Below, in pieces: positions 54,818 to 63,529 of a stretch of 64,000 bases of DNA (its first letter is position 1; each line of letters opens with the position of its first letter). This DNA comes from Paenibacillus typhae. GTDB lineage: Bacteria > Bacillota > Bacilli > Paenibacillales > Paenibacillaceae. The notes beneath the pieces are model-generated. The model was not told the DNA's origin. It was given only the letters and a program-made list of their open reading frames with translations, and did not search any database. The DNA is taken from contig NZ_FNDX01000025.1 in NCBI RefSeq assembly GCF_900099765.1, positions 22,769 through 86,768 of the forward strand, written 5' to 3'. The position numbers were made by a program, and so were the translations under genes.

Positions 54818-54892
54818 AATAATCGTCAATAACTATAGGTTTAATTGTCATAATGTACTCCTTTATTAACTTTATACTATTGAGATGATCAT

Positions 54893-55846
54893 CTAACATC
54901 TGCTTAGTTTTTTTATCCTTGTTAAAGTCCAAGCTGCGGTTTGTCCAAATCCATCTACAGTTGATGTTATTGCGGCATAAACAAGACTATTCTTAACTAG
55001 CTCCATTTCTTTGATCTGAGCTATATTTTTATCGGATAAGTCAATAAAAACTGGAAAACCATTAGCAGTATCAATTAGAGTTATTTCCATATAACTTAAA
55101 TCCACTGCTTCGATAATGTAATAACTTTCTCTAGATACAAGATCAGTACCTGGTTTAACGGTTATATCTAAATTGAAAAGTTGCGAAAGGGCATTACGTT
55201 GTTTAAAAATCATGTCATCAAAATTTTTCACATATTTATTTTCCGAATCGTTTACTTCATCTATTGCTTTGATAGCAATATCTTCGAATATATCCAGTGT
55301 CATTTCCTCTTTAAATCCTATTGAAATCTTCAACATACTTTTAAAACTATTCATAACACTTAGAGCTTCTCCTTTCAAAATCATATTATCTTTTTGTTTA
55401 AAGTTATCACTATAATGTAGGCAATCGTTTCTTATCTTACGGATATCATTCATAAGAGTAAAAGAGTCTTCTGAAATCAAATTTGATTCCAACATTAGCC
55501 TTAATCTATTAAACTGTGTTTCTGATTGCCATTCATTTTTCCCAGCTTCAGTAACCAAATACTTTGTAAAATCCTCAACTGAAATCCCTATCAAAGCAAT
55601 GCAACTAGTAAAAAAACCAAATTCATAAAGAGCTTCTGCCTCCTTCAGTAATTTCACAAAATCGCTATTATCCTCAAAAAACAAAATATCCTCTATCTCC
55701 CATTTCCGATTAATTATTTCATCGAGATTATTATCAAACCATTGTTTTACTATTTCTAAATATGCCTTTTTATCTCTTTGAATGTAAGCCTTTTGCTCAT
55801 TAGTCTGAACTAATTTATAGTTGAATTTGTTAAAATCAAAATACAT
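54893..55846 (-). CDS. HEPN-like protein (DUF4145-type) at right end of segment 2
   Basis: 317 residues from the ATG at 55846 (GGAGTG upstream; the longer frame to 55954 has no site). Helical centre FGFFTSCIALIGISVEDFTK and DIRKIRNDCLHYSD, the latter with the R-x4-H motif of HEPN domains (about residue 143-148). The C-terminal 120 residues are a separate beta-rich domain (VSRESYYIIEAVDLSYMEIT). Probable defence or stress RNase; no partner gene is evident. Confidence 0.6.
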   Translation of the reverse strand: MYFDFNKFNYKLVQTNEQKAYIQRDKKAYLEIVKQWFDNNLDEIINRKWEIEDILFFEDNSDFVKLLKEAEALYEFGFFTSCIALIGISVEDFTKYLVTEAGKNEWQSETQFNRLRLMLESNLISEDSFTLMNDIRKIRNDCLHYSDNFKQKDNMILKGEALSVMNSFKSMLKISIGFKEEMTLDIFEDIAIKAIDEVNDSENKYVKNFDDMIFKQRNALSQLFNLDITVKPGTDLVSRESYYIIEAVDLSYMEITLIDTANGFPVFIDLSDKNIAQIKEMELVKNSLVYAAITSTVDGFGQTAAWTLTRIKKLSRC

Positions 55847-55927
55847 AATAAGCACTCCATTCATATGTAGGATATAGGGAATTTCCTTAATATTACTTTC
55901 GCACATTTCTTTACTTACGAACATGGC

Positions 55928-55993
55928 AAAAGTATGGCGAATTAAAAAAAACAACCATCAAAGGCTGTTTTATAAGCATTAATTTATTGATTT
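55928..55993. repeat. Element right-end repeat, copy 2
   Basis: Homologue of 45595-45660; ends in the arm TTGATTT next to core C. Confidence 0.8.
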
Positions 55994-56184
55994 ACACGAA
56001 CATCCCACCAATGACAGGTGCTATATCCTACCGAAAGGAAAATCGGCTTATTCTCAGCCTGCGCCTTGGCAAAAGCCTCCTCCCCCCATGGGTACCAATC
56101 CACGGGGTTGTGGGCGTGCTGAAGGAGATAAGGGGATTTTTCATTTAACAGTCGATTAGGCTGTTTGCCTTCTTTGAATTCCAT
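55984..56184 (-). pseudogene. yyaL 5' fragment C (66 codons)
   Basis: ATG at 56184 with AAGGAGG upstream. MEFKEGKQPNRLLNEKSPYL through FLSVGYSTCHW, then WDVRVNQ from the element arm and a stop. It differs from D and E in its first 12 residues and in its leader, so it comes from a different yyaL allele. The frame is intact and could yield a 66-residue peptide. Confidence 0.85.
55987..56019. other. att junction C
   Basis: Arm TTGATTTACACGAAC (55987-56001), then core CCAATGACAGGT (56008-56019), running directly into yyaL codons on the right with no right-hand arm. It is therefore an attR-type junction. Confidence 0.82.
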
Positions 56185-56471
56185 TATATGTAACCTCCTT
56201 AAACGGATTGGGTCATTGTTAGTATTACCCCTTGGGGAGGGAAAAGACACTAACAGAGGTGGAGGTTAGTGTTTAAAGTTACTACCATAGCTCCATTACC
56301 AGTAATAATTGAACAATTAATCCTCCGCTAAGATGCAAAGGTAATTTTCTTACATATCATAAAATTAAACGTGCGCTGATTCAACACAAGATCATGATGT
56401 AGTCAGTATGGATATTCGCCGTCCGTTCAGAACGTTTAGGCTATAACCTGATTACCTTTGGAGGAATATAT

Positions 56472-56945
56472 ATGTCTGATTTTAATCCTCATAAATTAAT
56501 GGTGAAACTAATCCCACCTGCTACTTCATTAGAACCACTACAAGGAAGAAAATATACGCTAACTCATTCTGATATTACTGCTGATTTATTTTTAGACATT
56601 GGATATGTATACAATACCGAGGCCATTAACTGGGTAATGCGGGATGAAGTGCTGGCAGAATGGACCAAAGATCAGCAAAATCATTTCAATTTGACTGGCA
56701 AGGTGTATGTAGACGGTGGAGAATTCGGTAAAAATATATCTGATATCCGTTTTAGCATTTTTAAAAAAGAAATGGATACCGCCTTAAAAGGAATTGTGTA
56801 TGGCGATCAATCCTTTTATAAGATTTACCCCCTACTTCTTGATGCTCCAATTTATATTTATTTTGAATCCACATATCCGCAATATAGGCAAATCATATAC
56901 TATGGGACTCCACGCCAATATTTGGAGCACATATACAAAATGTAA
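56472..56945 (+). CDS. Staygreen-family protein
   Basis: 157 residues. Staygreen domain marks in order: RKYTLTHSDITADLFLDIG, VMRDEVLAEW, KVYVDGGEFG, FKKEMDTALKGIVYGDQSF and PIYIYFESTYPQ. In plants the family removes magnesium from chlorophyll; bacterial members are of unknown physiological role but some have dechelatase activity in vitro. GGAGG precedes the ATG. It lies alone after fragment C. Staygreen genes in Firmicutes are sporadic, which fits transfer on a mobile segment. Confidence 0.88.
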   Translation: MSDFNPHKLMVKLIPPATSLEPLQGRKYTLTHSDITADLFLDIGYVYNTEAINWVMRDEVLAEWTKDQQNHFNLTGKVYVDGGEFGKNISDIRFSIFKKEMDTALKGIVYGDQSFYKIYPLLLDAPIYIYFESTYPQYRQIIYYGTPRQYLEHIYKM

Positions 56946-56958
56946 GGTAATACACTTT

Positions 56959-57288
56959 TCAACTAAAAATCATACCAGTCATTACAAAAATGAGATTCAT
57001 ATAGATATGCATTAGGATGGGGGAAACAATCCCCTTAGATCGTAGGGCGGCTCCTCCCATAAAGAAACCTCCAATTGAAAAGGCGATGCACACTCCAAAT
57101 GAAAATCCCAAATCATAATGTGACATGCCAAAAAGCAGACTAGTCACAATTAATCCATAGATGTTTCCAGACGATTTGACATATTGGTCAACAGAAAGTG
57201 TGAAACGGTGTAACCGATAAGAAAAAGAACTATTATTTTGATACTTACCTGAACCCTTGTTTTTAATTCCAACCGACTTCACTCCCAT
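56959..57288 (-). pseudogene. CPBP (CAAX-like) protease C-terminal fragment
   Basis: The last 70 residues show CPBP motifs 2 and 3 (SLLFGMSHYDLG and SPILMHIYMNL), but motif 1 (EExxxR) and the upstream membrane helices are missing. The first 40 residues (MGVKSVGIKNKGSGKYQ...) look unrelated, and no ribosome-binding site precedes the ATG. The gene has lost its 5' half. Confidence 0.7.
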
Positions 57289-57500
57289 TTCCCAGTGGCA
57301 AGTTGAATAGCTATATGTGGACTTTTCATACCAACAAGGGTTAGTGCCTCGGTTCGCCTTTTCTCTCTTTAAACCTTGTTATCATAACTAACAGTATAAT
57401 AATTCCGAGCAAAGGGAGATTACGACCATGGCGAAAGAATAAGTGCCAATGATCCAACTTTGTTTTTGCGTATGATTAACCTATGTTGCGTTTACTCAAT

Positions 57501-57531
57501 AAAAAAGGAGCCCTTTTACAGGCTCCCCTTT
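57501..57531 (-). terminator. Terminator-type hairpin
   Basis: GGAGCC-CTTTTACA-GGCTCC with A-run on its left, so T-run on the minus strand. It lies downstream of the transposase remnant. Confidence 0.7.
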
Positions 57532-57693
57532 CGACGGTGTTTGATCGTTCGAGTATCTTTAAAAGTCACACTTCACATCATTAGAAATACTTGGGCACCG
57601 CTTGTTCACTTTCCGTTTTAAAGGAATGCTACTAGGCGTGTGTGTTCAGAAATGCTCTGCGACACAACCCCTCGCTTTCAGTTGACTTAGTGA

Positions 57694-57800
57694 TTAGTTA
57701 AATTCCTCTTGTAGCCCTAGCACCAAATGGTCCAACGGAACCACACCTCTCTTCACACCGTCAAAAATATCTTGCACAGATTTCAAGCTTCTTATACATC
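57694..57800 (-). pseudogene. IS4-type transposase C-terminal remnant
   Basis: Minus-strand reading LKSVQDIFDGVKRGVVPLDH and LVLGLQEEFN followed by TAA resembles the end of IS4-family transposases. The part upstream is frameshifted and truncated. It directly adjoins the lipoprotein gene whose 3' end is duplicated next to the IS4-type element at 63619. Confidence 0.5.
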
Positions 57801-57836
57801 GTATGCTTAAACAATTTTAAATCGGGATTCCGATTT

Positions 57837-59066
57837 TTAAGAAAATTTCAGTTCCGATAATTTAACATAATATAATCTTGGCCTAAGCTCCTCTCCTGTG
57901 TCAGGATCTTTGTATCTCATTGTAATTAAGAGATCATCATTTGAATTTCTCGAAATGTTGATGATATAGTACCTTTCGTCATCAACTTTAAACGTTGTTT
58001 TTTTCAGCGTGCCGTCTGTGTAATTTAGTAGATATAGGTCATTGTTTTTGCCGAACGATTGATAAAATAAGCCTGATAATTTACTTTCTACAGACTCAGA
58101 AGACATTTCAAATTCCGGATTAATATCCATAATAGAGCTCAGGGACTCATTTTCAATTTTCCCTAAAAATCTTGTGATGCTAAAATTCTCATAATAGAAA
58201 TAATCGTTTACAACCGCAAAATTAGATACGCCTTGACGTAATTCATTCCCGGGCGAGTCTGTAGAATGAGATGGAATAGTTGAAACATCAACAGTACGCA
58301 GGAAACTCATATTATGGTCGTATGTATCCAGATACAACTGTGTTTTCCCGTCGGATTCTATTTTCAGCCGTAATAATGAAAGGGTTTGATGGTCAGATGT
58401 AATATGCCGGATTGCTTCTCCGATTTGGGCTTTATTATCAAAATCAAATCTCTTCAGGATCTTTCTTTCGTTCGTTTCTGTATCATACTCTTCCAGCTCA
58501 GAACCGCCCTTAGCGATTACTCTAGCCATTAACAGTTTATTTCCGACAGCTGTCATAGAATTGTAGGGAAATCCACCTTTTTCAGAAAAAACAACCGACA
58601 TAGCGTTATTATTTAAGTCTACTTTATATAGATGAAGCGTTCTGTTCTCTCTATCCAAGCTTGTCCCAGTTGTAACAAACATGTATAAAGAGTCACCAAT
58701 AACAGTGGTGTCATATTTAGCTTCGTATAGCCAATTATCAACCGTACCCAATTTAATATTATCTTTCGTTTCAAAAATATAACGATAGTAATCCATTTTT
58801 GCTGCTGATTCTACCGATCCAGCCGGAATCTTATTGTAGATAATGCTATCATCAGTTAGTACCAGGATTCCATAACGTTCAATTTCTCCGATGATTACAT
58901 TGTTAATATCATAAATCGAAATGGTTTCATTTAAAATTGAATTGCTTGTAGTTCCTTGGCTAATGGTTTGTTTGGAATCGCCTCTTTTTTCGTTTGCGGA
59001 GTTGTTGTCACAGCTACATAAAATCATTAGTAGAACCAGGACAGAAATCCATATTAATTTCTTCAA
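57837..59066 (-). CDS. Lipoprotein with propeller-like repeats
   Basis: 409 residues from a TTG at 59066 (AAGGAAGGG upstream). Signal with lipobox LCSC at about 16-19. Repeated strands such as GDSLYMFVTTG, GNKLLMARV, TQLYLDTYDHN and DYFYYENFS suggest a beta-propeller, like the core-genome lipoprotein at 18466, although the sequences are distinct. Its last 89 bases are duplicated exactly at 63530-63618. Function unknown. Confidence 0.72.
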   Translation of the reverse strand: MKKLIWISVLVLLMILCSCDNNSANEKRGDSKQTISQGTTSNSILNETISIYDINNVIIGEIERYGILVLTDDSIIYNKIPAGSVESAAKMDYYRYIFETKDNIKLGTVDNWLYEAKYDTTVIGDSLYMFVTTGTSLDRENRTLHLYKVDLNNNAMSVVFSEKGGFPYNSMTAVGNKLLMARVIAKGGSELEEYDTETNERKILKRFDFDNKAQIGEAIRHITSDHQTLSLLRLKIESDGKTQLYLDTYDHNMSFLRTVDVSTIPSHSTDSPGNELRQGVSNFAVVNDYFYYENFSITRFLGKIENESLSSIMDINPEFEMSSESVESKLSGLFYQSFGKNNDLYLLNYTDGTLKKTTFKVDDERYYIINISRNSNDDLLITMRYKDPDTGEELRPRLYYVKLSELKFS

Positions 59067-59174
59067 AATTACCCTTCCTTCGCAAAAGTCATAAACTTGT
59101 GTATTCTACTAAATCACTGCAGAAACCGGGCCGTTCAGGCTTCAGAAGTTTATTTATTTTTTTAAAATGTGGAC

Positions 59175-60110
59175 TTACTCCATACCATGTTTCCCTGTCG
59201 AATTAAGCCAGTCTATAATAAAATCGAATCTTTCTTTCGTCAGTCCATGACCGCCTTGATATCTCTTGTGGTACAGGTTATGTAAAGCATTCAGTTCTAA
59301 ATAAGCCGGGCTGGCTTTTTCAACGATATATGACGCATCTCTTGAATATTTATCATCATCCGCAGAAACAATAAGCAGTTGTCTTGGTGCAATACAGGAT
59401 ACCAAATCATATATATCGTATTTGTTGTGGAAGTTCGGAATTACGCTCGCCATTTCAATCCCGACATTGTTTATCATACGATTTGCATAAGTACAAGCAC
59501 TGCCGCTGGCACAGCTAAAGGCTATTCGTTCATCTAGCGCAGAATGAAATAGAACCGTATTACCGCCATATGAATGTCCAAGTGTGCCAATACATTGATT
59601 GTCAACAAAAGGAAGACTAGAAAGCAACGTTATACCATTCATGGCATCAGCGATCACTTTTTTCATCAAAGAATCGCCTTTTATTATCCGATAGCACATT
59701 TCATTATAATGCTGCCAAAAGTCACTATTGTCTGGGAGAGGTTCAATTCCGTGTGCATGTTTACGTCTCTCCTCAAAGCATATGGAGTCGGGAGCTAATA
59801 CAACAAATCCCTTTTTGACTAATGCAGGTCCGAAAGCTTGCAAAGGATTTCCTGCTAAACCGCAAACCTCGCTCTTTCCTAAATGATGCTCCCTGTTGTG
59901 CTGGTGGTTTATGAGAATCGCCGGATTTTTATCAAGGATTTCCGGAAGCAAAAGAAAAGCAATAACCTTGTCTCCGTAAGAATCATACTCAATTAATTGT
60001 CTTGTATACCCTTCTTCCTTTGTGGAGTTTAGCAGTCGATACTCGATACCAGGTACGGTATGAGGAAGATTAATTCCAATTGCTTCTGCTATCTCATTTC
60101 TTGCGTTCAC
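59175..60110 (-). CDS. Alpha/beta hydrolase (dienelactone-hydrolase/acetyl-esterase type)
   Basis: 311 residues from a GTG at 60110 with GGAAGGTGAG seven bases upstream (another GTG at 60122 sits on that site). Catalytic triad visible: nucleophile GTLGHSYGGNTVLF, Asp in IVSADDDKYSR, His in YQGGHGLTKE; lid and oxyanion region VVLAPDSICFEERR. Substrate unknown; the layout recalls esterases that release small acyl groups. It is translationally coupled to the DUF1871 gene. Confidence 0.82.
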   Translation of the reverse strand: MNARNEIAEAIGINLPHTVPGIEYRLLNSTKEEGYTRQLIEYDSYGDKVIAFLLLPEILDKNPAILINHQHNREHHLGKSEVCGLAGNPLQAFGPALVKKGFVVLAPDSICFEERRKHAHGIEPLPDNSDFWQHYNEMCYRIIKGDSLMKKVIADAMNGITLLSSLPFVDNQCIGTLGHSYGGNTVLFHSALDERIAFSCASGSACTYANRMINNVGIEMASVIPNFHNKYDIYDLVSCIAPRQLLIVSADDDKYSRDASYIVEKASPAYLELNALHNLYHKRYQGGHGLTKERFDFIIDWLNSTGKHGME

Positions 60111-60375
60111 AATAGTACTCACCTTCCTTTATATGACTCTCTGCAAGCTCCCATATCTGCTTAGCCGTATTTAAACATTCCTCATACCCAAATGGCTCGC
60201 CAAAACTGGAAGAAAATATATCTTGTATTCTTCTTGCTAATTCTTCGACTGTAGTAGCATCTGTTAGTGAAAGGGTGACTTCTTCAATTTCCGAATCAAA
60301 TTCATCAACAGGTGCATGTGGTAATAAACCAAAAGGATTCCATTCATGAATGACTTGTCTAACCATTTTTTTCAT
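60094..60375 (-). CDS. DUF1871-family protein
   Basis: 93 residues; GGAGACGG precedes the ATG. The opening VRQVIHEWNPFGLLPHAPVDEFDSE is the family hallmark, followed by helix DATTVEELARRIQDIFSSSF. Length fits the family. Function unknown. Overlaps the hydrolase start by 17 bases. Confidence 0.8.
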   Translation of the reverse strand: MKKMVRQVIHEWNPFGLLPHAPVDEFDSEIEEVTLSLTDATTVEELARRIQDIFSSSFGEPFGYEECLNTAKQIWELAESHIKEGEYYCERKK

Positions 60376-60418
60376 ATTTATCCGTCTCCTATTGTTTAGT
60401 AATCCTATCCCTATTCAG

Positions 60419-60688
60419 CTAAACCATTACCTTATAAAATAAATAGAAACTACAACCGCAAGTGACCATCCCTTGGAGTCCGGCATTTCGTTTAGCTTTA
60501 TAATGTGAAATGAGTACTTCTTCCTTGAAAGCCTTATTAGAAATAGTGCCATACTCCCCCACAAAATACATGTAAGCACCCAGTGTAGACAATGATGGAT
60601 AAGTGGTCAGATAATCGCTTGCTCCAATTTTCTTTTCTTCCATAAGCTGGATCATCCATTTATCACAAATTACCTGTTCTAATATCAT
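60419..60688 (-). CDS. Hypothetical small protein
   Basis: 89 residues if started at 60688; GGAG sits only one base before that ATG, so a later ATG (60652 or 60643) may be used. Sequence ICDKWMIQLMEEKKIG, AYMYFVGEYGTIS and CGCSFYLFYKVMV. No family recognised. Same strand as the DUF1871 gene, 44 bases upstream. Confidence 0.45.
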   Translation of the reverse strand: MILEQVICDKWMIQLMEEKKIGASDYLTTYPSLSTLGAYMYFVGEYGTISNKAFKEEVLISHYKAKRNAGLQGMVTCGCSFYLFYKVMV

Positions 60689-60768
60689 ACTCCAAATTAG
60701 TCAGCAAAAGCATTCCAAATGAAGAGGGTTCAAAACGGGATTATTTGGTCCTTTTTCAGTTTTCATTA

Positions 60769-60813
60769 TGAACAAAAAAGCTCCTGCCAACTTCATTGGC
60801 AAGAGCAACTTTA
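60769..60813 (-). terminator. Terminator hairpin at right end of segment 3
   Basis: GCTCCTGCCAA-CTTC-ATTGGCAAGAGC with AAAAAA on its left. The same hairpin type (CCACCAATTTCATTGGCAGG) stands at 63191-63212 right before junction E, so it is part of a conserved element end. Confidence 0.7.
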
Positions 60814-60817
60814 TTCA

Positions 60818-60850
60818 TTGATTTACACGAACTTCTCACCAATGGCAGGT
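60818..60850. other. att junction D
   Basis: Arm TTGATTTACACGAAC, then core CCAATGGCAGGT (60839-60850), then yyaL codons. Core identical to A and E. Confidence 0.82.
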
Positions 60851-61009
60851 GCTATATCCGACTGAAAGGAAAATCGGCTTGTTCTCCGCCTGCGTCTTGG
60901 CAAAAGCCTCCTCACCCTATGGATACCAATCCACGGGGTTGTGGGCGTGCTGGAGCAGGTAGGGTGATTTTTCTTTAGCTAATCTATTGGGTGCATTTTG
61001 AGTTGTCAT
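60836..61009 (-). pseudogene. yyaL 5' fragment D (decayed)
   Basis: MTTQNAPNRLAKEKSPYLLQ through YSTCHW and a TGA. A TAG replaces Trp in DWYPWGEE, so it cannot yield YyaL even if rejoined. Same lineage as fragment E. Confidence 0.85.
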
Positions 61010-61169
61010 GGGGTATCCCCTCATTTCGGCTGATTTGGGCAAAGTACGTCTAGGGTTAGTTTACCCAATTTGGCGGGGGAAGGGCACAAAAGCAGCCTTC
61101 TTCTATAAATATTCTTTTAAATTCTATGGTTGTCGCTATTTTTATATCTCCAGGGCTAAATAATTAAGT

Positions 61170-61646
61170 TCATTCACTTACCATCTCCATGGAAGAAACT
61201 TTATGCCAATTTTCTGAACCAATCTTATTTAAAATTCCTTCCTTATCCAGAGAAGCCTGATAAGATTGGTAGGAATCGTTATAATCAAATTGCTTTAAAT
61301 AGTAATTCCCTTCCTTATCCGTTACGTACATATAATACTCCGATTTTGGATCGGCTCCTTCGTATGAATATTGAAGAATATAAATACGATCAACTTTTTC
61401 ATGGGAAGGCAGGGAAGTCTGGATTCCATCTTTTTTCCAAATGTTAAATTGATTTAATAGTTTATGATCCCCAATCATATCTATTAATTCTGGTTGAACT
61501 TTTGTTGAATCAGTTTTGTAAATGGAGATATAAACGGTGGTCGGGGTTTGATCATTCATTGATTGATAATTAGTATCTCCCACTTTCGAACAAGCTGCCA
61601 AAAACAAAATAATTAACATAATTGGGAAGAAAATTCTAGTTTTCAT
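61170..61646 (-). CDS. Small lipoprotein, segment 4
   Basis: 158 residues. Signal MKTRIFFPIMLIILFL with lipobox LAAC; AAGGAGG precedes the ATG. Mature part TTVYISIYKTDSTKVQPELI and VDRIYILQYSYEGADP; no family recognised. Divergent from the secreted protein gene at 61738; together they fill a 2.4-kb att-bounded segment and may be a functional pair. Confidence 0.7.
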   Translation of the reverse strand: MKTRIFFPIMLIILFLAACSKVGDTNYQSMNDQTPTTVYISIYKTDSTKVQPELIDMIGDHKLLNQFNIWKKDGIQTSLPSHEKVDRIYILQYSYEGADPKSEYYMYVTDKEGNYYLKQFDYNDSYQSYQASLDKEGILNKIGSENWHKVSSMEMVSE

Positions 61647-61737
61647 GTAATCCTCCTTGTATTTTTTCTAAAAAAGGTTTTTAATGGTATTTATAGAATA
61701 TGTATGATTATACCATATAAAAAGGAAGGTGTGTTCT

Positions 61738-62871
61738 TTGAGTTCTATTACTAATTTTTTTAGAAAGTCTGTTTTTCTCACTGTCTCTGCTGTTTTGATT
61801 ATGGTACCACAAATTTCCTCTGCTTCACCTGAAAATAGAATTTCACATGAGGGAAATGAGTTAACGTCTGTTAGTGAAATAAGGCAATATTTGAAGAGTA
61901 ACAATCACGTTAATATCCTGCTGTATGATGAATCTGGTAAAATTATCAATGAGTTCCATAGCGACGGTAACGAGATTCAATATCACTATAATTCCGATGG
62001 CGATATGATTGAATCTACCGATTCTTTTAACGGCAAACAGGTATATGAGAGAGATGAATCAAAAAAGTTAAGATCAATTAAGACCTATAATAATAATAAA
62101 TTGACTGTTGAAAAGAAACTTGATGGTATTGGAGTAGATAGTGAATTTGTAACTCCTTTTGATACGAATTCGCTTATCTCCCCATTATCAACTACAGTCT
62201 ATGAGGATACTATTATTAATGGGGTAGATATGAATCAACTTATTTCTGACGCCCAATTCATAAATACTTCAACCATGTCCTCGACATCAATCCAGGCATT
62301 CCTTACATCTAAAAACTCAATATTAAAAGATACAGTACTAATCTACTACTTAGATTCTTCTGGCAAACCCTATTTTAAGGGAGATACAATTAACGCAGCT
62401 TCTTCTATTGCAAGTAGTGCGCAGACCTATGGTGTAAATCCTAAAGTTATACTAGCTACCCTGCAAAAAGAATCATCTTTAGTTTCAGCTACTCCTGGTT
62501 CAGTATCTTACTCATCCCGGCGCTTTTATTACGCAATGGGATACGGTGCAACAGACGGCGGCGATGATTATACAAAAGGTGGATTTAACCAACAAATTTC
62601 AGGTGGAGCCTCTACACTGAAAAACAGATATAATCAAGCTCCGGCATCTGGATATCCGAAAGTATTTACAAACATTAATTTTGGGAATAATGTAACTTCT
62701 AATGGAGTAACTTATAAAAACTACGTTTGGGTAAAAAATAAAGCGACTTATTCTTTATATGTGTATACTCCACATACAATCGATACTTCATTATTGCCTA
62801 CAATTGGTGGAGGAAATTATCTATTTGTTAATATTGCTAAAGGCTGGTGGGGAACCACCCTTTGGAACTAA
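61738..62871 (+). CDS. Secreted protein with lytic-transglycosylase-like helix region
   Basis: 377 residues from a TTG at 61738 with AAGGAAGG eight bases upstream. Signal peptide (FFRKSVFLTVSAVLIMVPQI, cleavage after SSA). Residues about 50-110 have YD-repeat-like strands (LLYDESGKIINEF, YHYNSDGDMIEST). Residues about 225-330 contain SSAQTYGVNPKVILATLQKE, reminiscent of the catalytic helix of lysozyme-like transglycosylases, then YYAMGYGATDGGD. It probably acts on the cell wall or on other bacteria (inference). Confidence 0.65.
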   Translation: MSSITNFFRKSVFLTVSAVLIMVPQISSASPENRISHEGNELTSVSEIRQYLKSNNHVNILLYDESGKIINEFHSDGNEIQYHYNSDGDMIESTDSFNGKQVYERDESKKLRSIKTYNNNKLTVEKKLDGIGVDSEFVTPFDTNSLISPLSTTVYEDTIINGVDMNQLISDAQFINTSTMSSTSIQAFLTSKNSILKDTVLIYYLDSSGKPYFKGDTINAASSIASSAQTYGVNPKVILATLQKESSLVSATPGSVSYSSRRFYYAMGYGATDGGDDYTKGGFNQQISGGASTLKNRYNQAPASGYPKVFTNINFGNNVTSNGVTYKNYVWVKNKATYSLYVYTPHTIDTSLLPTIGGGNYLFVNIAKGWWGTTLWN

Positions 62872-62886
62872 TTGTTAAGAGTAAGC

Positions 62887-62938
62887 AAACAAGGCTGCCC
62901 TCAAAGTCAATTAAAAGACTTTAGGCAGCCTTGTTTTA
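62887..62938 (+). terminator. Rho-independent terminator
   Basis: AAACAAGGCTGCC and GGCAGCCTTGTTTT pair, with inner AAAGTC/GACTTT, right after the stop at 62871. Confidence 0.88.
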
Positions 62939-63226
62939 TAAAGCATATGTGATATTGTATGAAGGCAAATAAAATGAGTAATATGCTAAACGAAGTTGAA
63001 TTGACACGCGTGGAAAGACAAAAAAGCTCAATACGGTCGTCGATCCTAAAAGTAAATTCTTGTTTTTTTTCTGAGGGGAGACAAATCTAAGATTCCGCAC
63101 CCGTTATGGGTACCTCAGCGAATTGATACTATGTCAAGCCATACTTAGCTAAATCAAATTTTTAATTGCATTCTTTATTAACAAAAAATCTCCCACCAAT
63201 TTCATTGGCAGGGGCATCTTTATTCA
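62939..63226. other. Non-coding right end of segment 4
   Basis: Only a short weak frame (MKANKMSNMLNEVELTRVER, about 43 codons from 62959) without a clear ribosome-binding site is seen. The right edge carries the hairpin shared with junction D. Confidence 0.4.
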
Positions 63227-63259
63227 TTGATTTACACGAACTTCTCACCAATGGCAGGT
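63227..63259. other. att junction E (right island boundary)
   Basis: Arm TTGATTTACACGAAC (63227-63241), core CCAATGGCAGGT (63248-63259), then yyaL codons. Core identical to junction A; recombination A x E would remove the whole island. Confidence 0.82.
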
Positions 63260-63418
63260 GCTATATCCGACCGAAAGGAAAATAGGCTTGTTCTCCGCCT
63301 GCGCCTTGGCAAAAGCCTCCTCACCCCATGGATACCAATCCACCGGGTTGTGGGCATGCTGAAGCAGGTAGGGTGATTTTTCGTTAATTAATCTATTGGG
63401 TGCATTTTGAGTTGTCAT
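63245..63418 (-). pseudogene. yyaL: yyaL 5' fragment E, probable native 5' end
   Basis: ATG at 63418 with GAGGTG upstream; MTTQNAPNRLINEKSPYLLQ, DWYPWGEEAFAKAQ, NKPIFLSVGYSTCHW, then TGA created by the arm. No internal stop. Spliced at the core to the 3' part at 32349-32370 it continues CHVMERESFEDQ and gives a protein of about 700 residues, the right family length. It is the outermost copy, hence likely the original chromosomal end. Confidence 0.8.
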
Positions 63419-63529
63419 GGGGTATCACCTCATATTCCGATTTTGGACAAAACATACTTAGGGTTAGTTTACCCAAAATGGTGGAGAAATGCTCAGCTTT
63501 CTGCAATCCATGTAACGTATTGTACAGGG

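Larger units (their letters stand above)
57289..57836. other. Intergenic region with IS remnant
   Basis: 548 bases between the CPBP fragment and the lipoprotein gene. It contains a terminator-type hairpin (57501-57531) and the decayed end of a transposase gene (57694-57800). The rest shows nothing I can support. Confidence 0.55.

Noticed and set aside
62959..63090. Short frame starting MKANKMSNMLNEVELTR
   Set aside because: About 43 codons, weak ribosome-binding site, no recognisable family; kept only as a note on the intergenic region.
32341..63420. CRISPR array formed by the repeated 5' fragments
   Set aside because: Repeats are about 250 bases with kilobase spacing and are coding-derived; no short regularly spaced repeats or cas genes are present.
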